Source: Arabidopsis thaliana
Taxonomy: Eukaryota > Streptophyta > Magnoliopsida > Brassicales > Brassicaceae
Direction: 5' to 3'
Assembly (NCBI RefSeq): GCF_000001735.4
Contig: NC_003076.8
Coordinates: 4,154,001-4,218,000, forward strand
DNA length: 64,000 bases
Below the pieces are notes generated by a model. The model was not told where the DNA came from, ran no database searches, and saw only the letters and a program-made list of their open reading frames with translations. Below, piece after piece: positions 12,755 through 22,853 of this stretch (position 1 is the stretch's first letter; every line of letters starts with the position of its first letter). The position numbers and the translations under genes were made by a program.

Positions 12755-15700
12755 ATGGCCGAATCTGGCAGTACTAACCCTAAATCCCCATCCGTTGTTC
12801 CCGATTCGACTCTCGGTGGACTGAAGAGAGATTTAAGAAACTATCACGACGGTGATGATTCTAATAACTTGTCTATCAAGAAATCGAAGACCACGAAGAT
12901 GGAGAATAACTGTCGAGAAATCGTTCCTTTGGATGTAACACCATTGTCGATCGTGCCACCGGACACTCCAAAGCTCTCTAGACAGTTTTGGAAAGCTGGC
13001 GATGATGATGAAGCTGCGCCTGTACCTCTTTATTGTAATTGACACTTGATCTCAACCTATTGTGAATTTCAGATCTTTCTTGGGATTCGAAACCCTAATT
13101 TGTGTGTTGCATGCAAGTAGGTAGCAATGATGCGGCGGTTAGGGTTCATCCTCAATTTCTTCATGCAAACGCCACAAGCCACAAATGGGCTCTTGGAGCT
13201 TTAGCTGAACTTCTAGACAATTCTCTTGACGAGGTTTGTATATATTTCATCTTTATTCAAAACATTGATAATATTTTTCTTTTAGCAAGAAATAGTCTTT
13301 CTTGGTCAACTTGTTTTCGCAAATTTATAGATTTTGAAATCAAGTTTTGTATAACATAAGTTTATGTTTGATAAATTTGCAACACAGGTAAGTAATGGGG
13401 CTACATATGTTCATGTTGATTCGACAATAAATAAAAGAGACGGAAAAAGCAGCATTCTTATAGTTGAAGACAATGGAGGTGGGATGAATCCGAGTACGTT
13501 TAGAGAGTGCCTTTCTTTGGGGTATTCAAGGAAACGCAATATGGCTAATAGAGTTGGTCAATGTAAGCATCTCAAATTCATTGTCTTTATTAGTTTTAGC
13601 TCTGCTCGTGGCATTAACTAATCTTCAAATTTGTAAAACAAACAATGAAGATGGGAATGGATTCAAAACTAGTACAATGAGGCTTGGTGCTGATGCAATT
13701 GTCTTCTCACGTTCTCGAGGAATCAATGGAAATAAGTGAGTCATTTCACAACATCTTTATGTTATCTACTCTTGGTTTACGCGTTTTCGATCTTAACTGT
13801 GTTTCTTATCACTGTTTCAGTCCGACACAGAGCATTGGTATGCTATCATATACGTTTCTTTACGAGACAAGAAAATGTGAAGCAATTGTCCCCACGGTAG
13901 AGTCGTAGAGATAAAATTACTTCTTATGCAAATTGCTCTTCTTCTCAAAACATTAAGTCTAAAACTCTTTTTCTTTTCTCTGCTTAGGTTGATTATGAGT
14001 TGGTAGATAACAAATGGAAGGAGATAGTTTATAACTCCACAAATGAGTGGCTTGATAATTTAGAGACTATATTGAGGTGGTCGCCTTATCTATCCCAACA
14101 AGATTTATTGGACCAGGTTTGTTGTATATACTTTTCTTCAATCACAAAACTATCTTTTATCGTATCTCATACTTGTTAAATTGTACAGTTTAATCACCTA
14201 GAAGAGCAAGGTACTCGGATCGTGATTTATAACTTATGGGAAGATGATGAAGGGAAGATGGAACTTGATTTTGATACAGATCCTCATGTAATATCACTTA
14301 CCAAGACTTTTTTTAATACAGTCACTTTTAGGACTAATAGATGTAAGTAGTAATGTAACAGATGGTGATGTGTGAATTGTCTACAGGATATTCAACTCAG
14401 AGGTGTGAACAGAGATGAGAAGAACATCGATATGGCTAAAACTTATCCTAACTCAAGGCATTTCCTGACTTATCGACACTCGCTACGTGTATGATGTTTC
14501 ATGTTTCTTAACACAAATCCAATTTGTTATTTCTTCTTCTTTAAGTTTTCATTCACCATTGTCTGGTTTTTGTTTTTATGTAGAGTTATGCATCAATTCT
14601 GTACCTCAAACGTCCGGATAATTTCAGAATCATTCTTCGTGGCGAAGATGTCGAACATCACAGCGTCTTAGACGACATGATGAAGATTGAAGAGAAAACA
14701 TACAAACCTATGCGTTCTCCAGAATGGCCAGATCAAGAAGAGGTATTACCTTACCTTACCTTAGTCTCACTTTTCATAATCTTAAAACACTCTCAAAAAT
14801 TTCTCTTATGTTTTCAAAAAATACTCCAGATGGTTGCTTCTCTAAAGCTTGGCTTTGTGAAAGATGCTCATCATCACATCGACATACAAGGTTTCAATGT
14901 TTACCATAAGAACCGGCTTATCAAGGTGACTGATAATAATTCCAGCCGAGTTAGGCTTGATATTGTTAGTACTTATCTTAACTTCATTTTCTTCAGCCAT
15001 TTTGGAGGGTTTGGAATGCTGCTGGAAGTGATGGACGTGGCGTTATTGGAATATTGGAAGCTAATTTCATACAACCAGCTCATAATAAGCAAGGATTTGA
15101 GCGAACCGTCGTTCTTGCTAAACTCGAAAGCCGATTGGTCACACACCAAAAGAACTATTGGTATTATCATCGTATATTCTCGCCACTACTACTATTAGAT
15201 TTGAGGTTTTGGACTTTCTCTTAAGTTATTATTATCTTTCTGTTTGATAGGTCTTCAAGGTGTCACGAAATTGGTTATGCTCCAAGAAGGAAACAAAAGA
15301 ATTATGAAAGTAGCGTTACAGAAACCCCTCGACCTTTCAACAACATAAACGTTGTTAAGGGATCTTCTTCTAGTACTCCAGTACCAGTTCGAGTATTCAG
15401 GCCAAATGTTGAACCATCTGGAAGAAACCAAATCCCTCAGGTTGAAATAAACTTCTTTTAGTAACCATAATGTGTTATAATATATGAGTCTCTAATAAAA
15501 TCTCGCTTCAATATAGGTTGAAACACGAGAAAGGAGTTTTGACATCAATCCTGAGATCGGGGCTAAGAACAGAAGCTATTATGGGCTTGGGATAAGGTGT
15601 TTTTTCTCTCTCTGATGTTTCTTCTGATTCTGAAATAATGTTATCTTCGGTACTAATTTAGTTTAAATTCTCTCTTACAGTAGTTTCAAAGAAACAGGCT

Positions 15701-16324
15701 CAGTTAATCTAGAAGCAGAGTTGCAGAAGGTGAAACAGGAATCAGCCAAACTAGTCTCTGAGCTGCAGAGACAAAAACAACTGCTTGAGTTGCAAGTAAA
15801 CCTTTTTTTTTTTCTTACAACATTAGTCTTTGTTTTTTTTTGGCGATAATGATCTTCATCGTTTGAATATAATGAACCAGCTCCAGGAGTCAAAAGCTAA
15901 GATCCAAAACTTGGAAAAGGCGCAGAGGGAGAAAGAAGTGCTTGAGTTGCAAGTAAAGATTCTTTTATCTTACAAATTTCTCTTTTAGGTCATTTTTTGG
16001 CAACATTTAAAAAATGTCGTTGTTTAAAATGATGAACCCAGCTTAAGGAGTCAAAAGCTAGGATCCAAAACTTGGAAAATCGGCAGGAGGGAGTAAGTAC
16101 TATCTTTCAACAAGAAAGAGCCCGCAGAGATGTAACTGAGGATGGCTTAAGGAAAAAACTACGGGTTAGTCCTATTGTAATTACCATATAGTGGAAATAT
16201 CCCATTTTATTTTAGACATATCCACGCATACTCAAATCATTTGATAATGTAACAGGAAGCTTCTGATGTCATCGATGGGCTAAGGAAGCAAGTGGATACC
16301 TTCAAAGGAAAACGCATTTTGTAA
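12755..16324 (+). CDS. MORC5: MORC-family GHKL ATPase
   Basis: Seventeen exons reconstruct a 708-aa protein: 12755-13034, 13121-13233, 13388-13562, 13651-13735, 13821-13896, 13988-14116, 14189-14287, 14387-14488, 14584-14742, 14830-14925, 14997-15160, 15251-15440, 15517-15596, 15681-15795, 15881-15952, 16042-16164 and 16256-16324. The GHKL ATP-binding motifs are intact: ELLDNSLDEV, VEDNGGGM and GQYGNGFKTSTMRLG. The S5-type region follows to about residue 500 and ends in NYWSSRCHEIGYAPRR. The C-terminus is a predicted coiled coil (LNLEAELQKVKQE-type heptads). Plant MORC proteins act in the nucleus in heterochromatin condensation, transposon silencing and immunity. The junction of exons 1 and 2 (PLYC/SNDAAVR) is the least certain. 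Matches AT5G13130 (recall). Confidence 0.93.
15881..16164 (+). repeat. Tandem exon duplication in MORC5
   Basis: Exons 15 (15881-15952) and 16 (16042-16164) both start with near-identical code: LQESKAKIQNLEKAQ versus LKESKARIQNLENRQ. The preceding exon also ends in LLELQ/VLELQ. The introns before exons 15 and 16 share their 3' ends (TTTGGC...ATGAACC(C)AG). The duplicated unit is therefore exon plus intron, lengthening the coiled coil by 24 residues. Confidence 0.75.
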
Positions 16325-16687
16325 ACACAGTTTCAAGATCAGTACTCTTTTCTAGTTTGTTTTTTTGGTTTTAAGTTTTAAGGGTTTGTACATAAACTTC
16401 TCTCCTTAAGCAGAATGTAATGTATATTATGTAGACTTAGGGACTTTTGTGAAAGACCCCAACTCAAAATGTAAGCAGGCAGTGGTTTTTTGCTAATCAA
16501 GGTCAAGCATGCATATCTTATATCAAATCCATCAAAACTGTCCTCCTTAAACCAATTCTTAATCTTCTGTAAGTGAAGAATAATTACACATTAATAAGTA
16601 ATCATATCACAAACACATACAATCAACCCTAAACAGAGGTGATCACCAAGAAAATAAAAAACAGAGGAATCCAAATATGGAGTGTCC
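16325..16687. other. Gap between convergent MORC5 and Ole e 1-like genes
   Basis: It holds the 3' UTRs of both genes. No additional gene or repeat is seen. Confidence 0.6.
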
Positions 16688-17744
16688 CTAAGGATTATGA
16701 TCTCCTGGAGGAAAACGTGGAAGATAAGGTATCCAAGTGACCGGATTTTTCCAATCGAAAGCCGGCAATGCCAGATTCGGGTTTCCGAAAGGTAAAGAAG
16801 GGAAAGGGAAAGACGGAAAAGGCGGTAGAGTTGGCAATGGAGGTAGATCCGGATATGGCCAAGGGAACCAATACGGTGCCAAATAAGGCCAGAAGAATTT
16901 CGAATCTCTAAACTTCTTCTCCACCTTCTCGTCCTTTCGGTGATGTTTCTTCCCTCCGTTTCCACACAATGATGTGTTTTTGTGAGGAGGTTTATAGCTT
17001 AGTGCGCTTAAGCTGTAGATACAGACACGATCTTGCTTTGATTTGATGGATACTTCGTTGGTTGCAGTTTGGAAAACAGGGATGCTGCAGCCTCCGTTGT
17101 CGTCAGAGGAGGTTTTGAGTATCTTGGCACTGCATTGTGATGATATAGCGATTCCGTCGACACAATCGATGCCATCTACGTGAGGGATCTCGAGCTTGTA
17201 CACGCCACTTCTGTTTGTTGTTCTGTTTACTGATATGTTCACTTCCTCTGCTGTTTTTGGTGAACTTGCTTTGAATCTACATGTCACATGAACTTCCACA
17301 CCTGAGAGAGAACAGATCCGAATCAAATCGGAACTGTACCGAAAAATCAATCTGAAAACCAAATCAAGATAAGATTGTTCCATTTGTGACCTTGCAAGAA
17401 AAATAGCTCTGTTTTTGAGAAAGTGTTCATGGAAACCGAAATTGTACCAAACCGAATAAAATGGTTGTCAGTTTCTATATTCATAAACCGAAAGTTGAAT
17501 AACCAAATTGACCAATACTAAATCCTAAGGACAGTTCATGTAAAAAGCTCTGACCTTGTAAGAAATAGCTTTGTCTTGAGAAAGTGTTGATAGAACACGT
17601 GTCACAGTAGACAACTCCGACTACGGTGATGCGAGAAGAAGGATCCAAGCTTCCTTCCGGTGATGGCCGGCCACGACCACGGCCTAAAGCTTGATGTGTC
17701 AAGCAAGAAGCCAGAAACAGAAGATAGAGGAGAGGAAGATACAT
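16688..17744 (-). CDS. Pollen Ole e 1 allergen/extensin family secreted protein
   Basis: Two exons, 17744-17555 and 17301-16688, giving 267 aa. Residues 1-21 (MYLPLLYLLFLASCLTHQALG) are a clear signal peptide, so the protein is secreted. The Ole e 1 domain follows, with VVGVVYCDTC, then VEVHVTCRF, and further cysteines in DGIDCVDG, SQCSAK and GGCSIPVFQ that would form disulphides. The last 60 residues are rich in Pro, Phe and Trp (PDLPPLPTLPPFPSFPFPSL), as in proline-rich cell-wall proteins. Its role is unknown; a cell-wall function is inferred. The intron contains a decayed copy of the end of exon 1 (see separate entry). Matches AT5G13140 (recall). Confidence 0.9.
17387..17434 (-). repeat. 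Decayed duplicate of exon 1 end inside the Ole e 1-like intron
   Basis: This 48-bp intron segment matches 17551-17595, the end of exon 1 plus its donor site, with a few changes (TTTCTCAA...AGCTATTT then CTTGCAAGGTCA). It retains a GT after CAAG like the true donor. It appears to be an internal duplication that left a second donor-like site. Confidence 0.65.
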
Positions 17745-18968
17745 TGTGGCTAATCCTCACTCGCTCTCTCTATTGTTCTTTTTGATGATAATGTATGTGT
17801 ATGTATGTGTGATTGCAATATATTCAGCCCGTGATTGATTTTTGACCCCAACCACACTGTTTAACCAAAATTCTTTTTCCACTACCAAACAAAGACATGT
17901 GAAGAGCGTTTTTTGGCTCATTCTGGTGTTACATAGTGAGAAATGATCATGTAGAAGAAATTTATTTTGGATCCTTTACTCAAAAGAGTTTCTCTTTTCT
18001 TACTTATACAGATCTGTAACCCAACATCTTATGAGCCAAACCTCAATTATTTTTAAATTGTGTCCCTACGTTTTTGAAATAATGACAGTTATCTACATAC
18101 TTGTCTTGGTTGATTTATGGGTTTTAGTACTTTCTTGTGAGGCAAGTCTTTTAGCTAACTCCACTCTTGGGAAGACTTGAAATTCTGACAAAGTCAGATA
18201 ATGACCATACTTTGCGTCTACAAATGTATGAAGCTCGTGGGGTTGTGTGTGTGGCTTCAGAGCCTTCAATAACGCCAAACTATCGGCCATCTCATATAAT
18301 TTGGATCCAAGCCCATACCTTCCGAAATTAAGAGAAATGTCTAAAGCCTATCTTATTTCTACAAAAATGTTCAACATCAACATCTTTCTTGATATTTTCT
18401 TCTTTAGTTGTTTCTGTTTGATTCTGTTTGAATCGATTCTCCCATCTCTAGTGCCTAATAATTTGGCCATGGATTCAAGATCCATGCTATTACCGCAACA
18501 CTTCACCATCTATCAGTATTTATCGAATATACTAAGTAAACTTTATCACATAATCAAGTTTTCCATATAAGAATAAGATCACCAAGGATCGTTACAACAA
18601 AAAACTCAAATATATCATAAGATCAACTTAATCATGAATTATTATCATTTAAATCACAAATTTTCAAAATACATTTTAAAGATAATTTCGTGCCTTTAAC
18701 CCTAAAGTAGTTCTAAACAATTTCGCTCACAACCTGTTCAAACAGGAAATCAAAACATAGACATATATAACAGTAAGAAAAATAATAAAAACTCAAACTT
18801 TTAAAAGTAAGAAAGAAAAGAAATCAAAAAGTTTTCACGGTAGCTTCTCATGGGTTCTATAAACAAGAAGGTAATGAAAGATAACGATAGAAGTTTTGAG
18901 GTAAAAAAAAAGAAGCAAAAGGAACAAGTAGGGTTTTTTTTTCTCCTCATAGCTTAAGAGACAAGGAG
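17745..18968. other. Intergenic region between two minus-strand genes
   Basis: It includes the promoter of the Ole e 1-like gene and the 3' flank of EXO70C1. A GTATGTGT microsatellite lies at about 17793-17812. A minus-strand open segment (18093-18347) that I cannot identify is listed separately. The rest is AT-rich and plain. Confidence 0.5.
18093..18347 (-). pseudogene. Unidentified open segment, possible gene relic
   Basis: An 84-codon open stretch on the minus strand runs from an acceptor-like AG (18349-18348) to a stop at 18095-18093. Its composition looks protein-like (ALDISLNFGRYGLGSKLYE, then MADSLALLKALKPH). It has no upstream ATG context or convincing partner exons, and I do not recognise the family. 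It could be a relic of a degraded gene or chance. Confidence 0.25.
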
Positions 18969-20930
18969 TTATCTCTTGCGTGCCATAGAAGTTGGGTTGC
19001 CATCAAACAAGTCATCAATGAAAGATTCAATATCCTCAGGCTGATACTTAACATACTTATCCGTCTGTTTCCCTGAATCAAGATGTTGCTTATACCTCCC
19101 AAAGAAAGACCGATAAGCCGGAATCACCAACGACGAAATCGACACCCTTAGCTCCGATTGCATCTGCTCATCACTCACAATCCAAGTGCTCTGCGTCTTG
19201 TGAATCTCATCGAACATAGCATTGAAAATCTTAAACCTCTCCTTCAAAACCGGCTTCGACACCTTCCCGTTCACCTGTAACCCTTCTTGATTCATACACT
19301 GTAACACTTTCCCCCAAGTCTCTCTCTGGTAACTCTTATGATACTGTCTCAGCTCCGTAGATCTCTTCCTCGTCCATGACTGTCCCATCAAATCCCTTAT
19401 CTCGATAGACCCTTTAATCTTCTGCAAAATGTATCTTCCATTATTCATCAAGAATATAAATCTCAGTGATGGGTCTCTGTACAGTCTCGATTTGATCTCA
19501 AGATTTGCGTCAAGCAATTCCATCACCCTTATCATTTGTCTAGCGAAAGCTGAAACTTTGTACTCTTCATCGTCTTCTCGTTGCTGCTGCCTAGGTTTGG
19601 TCTCTGGTTCAGGTTTGTTATCTGTTTGATTCGCTTCATAGTGTTGGAACACTTGGTCTAATGTTTCTTTATACTCACAAGCGTATTTGAGGTAGTTCAT
19701 GGTGTAACGTGTTAATGGATGAACTGCGCCGCTCGGTACCGGAGTTCGTCCATTATCGCTCTTTATCGACTTCTCTAGCTCTCCGAATATCGTCACTGCT
19801 GCTTCTCCTAGCCGCGTCTGAGCCAGTTTAATCTCCTGGATCAAATCTGAATCAGATTGTTCCACCGCAGGAATCAAATCACGAAGCGTCTCGTACATGT
19901 CTAAGAACTTGAAAAGCTTCTCCGACGACCGTTTCGTCAGCACCACCGCACCGGAGAAATCAAGAAACCGGATTGTAACAGCGGAGACCAAACCGGTGAA
20001 AAGACGTTTACGGACAGAGGAATGATCTTGATCCGGAAAGACGGCGTTACAGAGAGAAAGCTCGCCGGGGAAAAGCACGGTGGAGCAACGGCGAACGATT
20101 GAGATCCACGAAGCGATTTCACCTTCGAGAGATTCCCAACCTATTCTCTGCACGTCTTCAACGTTGATCCCTTCGAATCCAACCTCGGTTAGCTCTTCCT
20201 TGAACGCGTGCCGTCTCGACATTTCGTATGACATACAACACTCTGCTTCGTAACCGGCGGAGATCATCGCTCCGGCGATCTTTTTCAACGTCGAGATCGA
20301 TTCCGGTGAAAAATCATGGAAACTTTCTTCCTCTGCCTCCTCATGGTCTTGTAAAACGCATCGATCTGAATCATTTGTTGAAGAATTGTTGTGATCGGAA
20401 TTGCTCCCGTCGTGGTGGTTGTTGTTGTTGTTGTTCTTCTTCTCCTCCTCTCTGGAACGATCTAGAAGATGACGAAACTCTTCGTCGAGAAGAGAAACAG
20501 CACGGTGTTGAACCGAACTCGCCCGGTTTAACCAAGAAGAAACCGGTGTTGAATCTAATTTAAGCTCTCTCAATCTCATAACCGATTTCGAAATCCGGTT
20601 AACGGCGTCGATGAATACAGAGTCCTCTGTTTCGTCCCGCCCAAGCCCGGAAGATTCCATTTTTGACACCAATGAATCCACCGCCTCCGGGAATGACTCC
20701 ACCGCTGGTGAGATCTCTCCTAACGGATCTTTCTCGGAAGAAAGTGTTTGAATGAAATCGACGACGGCTTCCATCACCTCGACGAGGCTATGTTCGGAGG
20801 ATTCCGATTGTGATTCCGGCGTCGATGAATGCAGTTCATCGGAATGTTGTTTATTCTCGTGATCTTCAGATTTGTGATCATGATTTTCCGATGATTCATT
20901 TGCGTGATGGTGATTTCCAGATTTCTCCAT
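18969..20930 (-). CDS. EXO70C1: Exocyst subunit EXO70 family protein C1
   Basis: A single-exon gene of 653 aa. The N-terminal 50 residues are rich in His, Ser and Glu. An Asn run (NNNNNNHHDG) encoded by AAC-type repeats sits near residue 165. The EXO70 domain covers roughly residues 220-640, with the family's C-terminal bundle (FIFLMNNGRYILQKIKGS, then LRQYHKSYQRETWGKV). EXO70 proteins tether secretory vessicles at the plasma membrane as part of the exocyst. The EXO70C subgroup is mainly pollen-expressed and reported to tune pollen tube growth, possibly outside the core complex. The start codon is the first ATG in frame and no intron signals interrupt. Matches AT5G13150 (recall). Confidence 0.95.
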   Translation of the reverse strand: MEKSGNHHHANESSENHDHKSEDHENKQHSDELHSSTPESQSESSEHSLVEVMEAVVDFIQTLSSEKDPLGEISPAVESFPEAVDSLVSKMESSGLGRDETEDSVFIDAVNRISKSVMRLRELKLDSTPVSSWLNRASSVQHRAVSLLDEEFRHLLDRSREEEKKNNNNNNHHDGSNSDHNNSSTNDSDRCVLQDHEEAEEESFHDFSPESISTLKKIAGAMISAGYEAECCMSYEMSRRHAFKEELTEVGFEGINVEDVQRIGWESLEGEIASWISIVRRCSTVLFPGELSLCNAVFPDQDHSSVRKRLFTGLVSAVTIRFLDFSGAVVLTKRSSEKLFKFLDMYETLRDLIPAVEQSDSDLIQEIKLAQTRLGEAAVTIFGELEKSIKSDNGRTPVPSGAVHPLTRYTMNYLKYACEYKETLDQVFQHYEANQTDNKPEPETKPRQQQREDDEEYKVSAFARQMIRVMELLDANLEIKSRLYRDPSLRFIFLMNNGRYILQKIKGSIEIRDLMGQSWTRKRSTELRQYHKSYQRETWGKVLQCMNQEGLQVNGKVSKPVLKERFKIFNAMFDEIHKTQSTWIVSDEQMQSELRVSISSLVIPAYRSFFGRYKQHLDSGKQTDKYVKYQPEDIESFIDDLFDGNPTSMARKR

Positions 20931-22853
20931 TTTTCGCCGGGAAAAATTTTAAAACCCTATCTAACTGTTTTTTTCTCTGTTTTTGTTTTTTTTTTGTCTT
21001 TTTTTTTTGGTGTTTTTGAGGAAATTAAGATGGGGAAAAAATGGGAAGAATGGAGGAGATTAGTGTGAGGATTATTCTTAATAATCCATTATTAGAGTTT
21101 CTTTCTTTCTTCTTCGAAGATACTAATTGTGAATTTTTCTTCTCTGTTTTAGTTATTATATATTTTCTCTTTTATTTCTGAGGTTCGTTTTTTTGGGTAT
21201 CCATTGGCCGTTGACCGAGAAGGGAAAGGTTATGCGTCTCACGATCTCTCCAATTTTTTTTTAATTGTACTTTATATATTAAGGAATTAATCAAACTCAG
21301 CCTGATCAAACTTGAGGTTTATTTATAATGTGTTGGAAAAATTATGTAATATTATGATTCAGCAATTTAGTTTATATTTGGGCTTATGTCATATACTCTG
21401 TGATCCAAGGGTATATTGTGTGAGTCCAGGGCTGGAAGCCTAAAGCTAAATATATTTGATGAGGCCTTTGTCTGTTTCTTTCATGTTTGTTTTATAAAGT
21501 CTACTATGCTTTGCATATTTTAGCCAATGACCGGACTCACTTGTATGCTTCAAATCTGGATTTTGCTCTTTGTTCCACTAAAATCATGCAACAAACAAAC
21601 AAACAAAATTGCTACACCAAAATTACTTCTTATGTTTTTCCGCAATTTAAGCAAATTGTGCATCTAAGTTTTAGTCAAACCAATCATGCATTTGACGAGC
21701 ATGGTATAATCGTTGATTGAGGCTGACGATCAAGGATCTATGAAATATGTTTACACCATCATTTGATTGGTAAATGACACGTTATCTTAACCAGAGGTTG
21801 ATTGATAATAGTTTGATTGATAGTTAATACTTTTGATTGATAATCAGTTAATGCTGATTGTCAATTCCTTTCTTTTTTAAATGACTATATAACTAAACTG
21901 ATAAGCGCTGCTAAATATTTGGTTCTCGCGTATGAGACTATAAATAGCAATATCTAGCAAGACATGAAAATGCAAGCTATAGTTTCGTTCTCTGCTTCAA
22001 GACCAAAGCAAAGTTATCTTTTTGTAGTGTTGTGGTATAGAGTTTGCTAGAGAAAAAAGGGGATATATCCTGAGTTTTACAAGTCATGTTGTGCAATCAG
22101 GGGGAAAATTAATCCACTTGTACAATAGGTGAAGGTAAAAATTAAGTTTTGACTGAGAGAACCAAAAAGACTTATAGGAGATTATGAGTTCAAGTGTCAA
22201 CACTATCATCACTTTAATTTTACAAGGGTAAATGAGTTTAAAACAATTGTTTGGTGATTAATGACAACATTTCTATGACCAAAAACTATTTATAGAAATT
22301 CAAAAAAAAAAATATATATATATACTCTCAAAAAGTTTTATAAAAAGAAACTGAAGAAATATGATTTTATGTAAAGTGATTAAAAATAAGTAATAAGTTT
22401 TTTTTACTAATTTTGTTATTTTGACAGCAGAAAGAAGATTTGTTTGCTTAAATTAACAAAAAGAAAAAGAAAAGAAGTTAATTTGCTTGTATTGAAGATA
22501 ATCTCGTCAACGAGAAAAGTTTCGAAGGAAGGATTTACTGAGAGTTTCAGCAACGCGTCATTGTTAATTCGCAATTGGTAATAGTGTGAACACTCGTGGA
22601 CGACAAAAGAAGCTGCTTCTTCATCTCTCTCTCTCTCCTTCTCTTTCTCTCTCAACTCCAATTCGTTTTTACCAGTTTCGAATCTGAACAAAGTTGGGTT
22701 TTTTATTGGTACCCAGAATCTCAATTCTCCTTCTTTCCTTCTGGGTATAGGAAAAGTCTCGCCTTTTTTTATATTTATCCAATCGCTCCTGTTCATTGAT
22801 TCCCCAGTAGGATTGTAGTTTTTGGTTATTGGGAAAATTGAGTAAAGGAGGAG
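20931..22853. other. Intergenic region between divergent EXO70C1 and PBS1 (1.9 kb)
   Basis: It carries both promoters. Around 21801-21862 the motif TTGATTGATA recurs imperfectly three times. An A-run followed by (TA)n lies at about 22300-22323. The PBS1 leader has a CT microsatellite at about 22625-22652. The short frames here lack any recognisable protein features. Confidence 0.5.
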
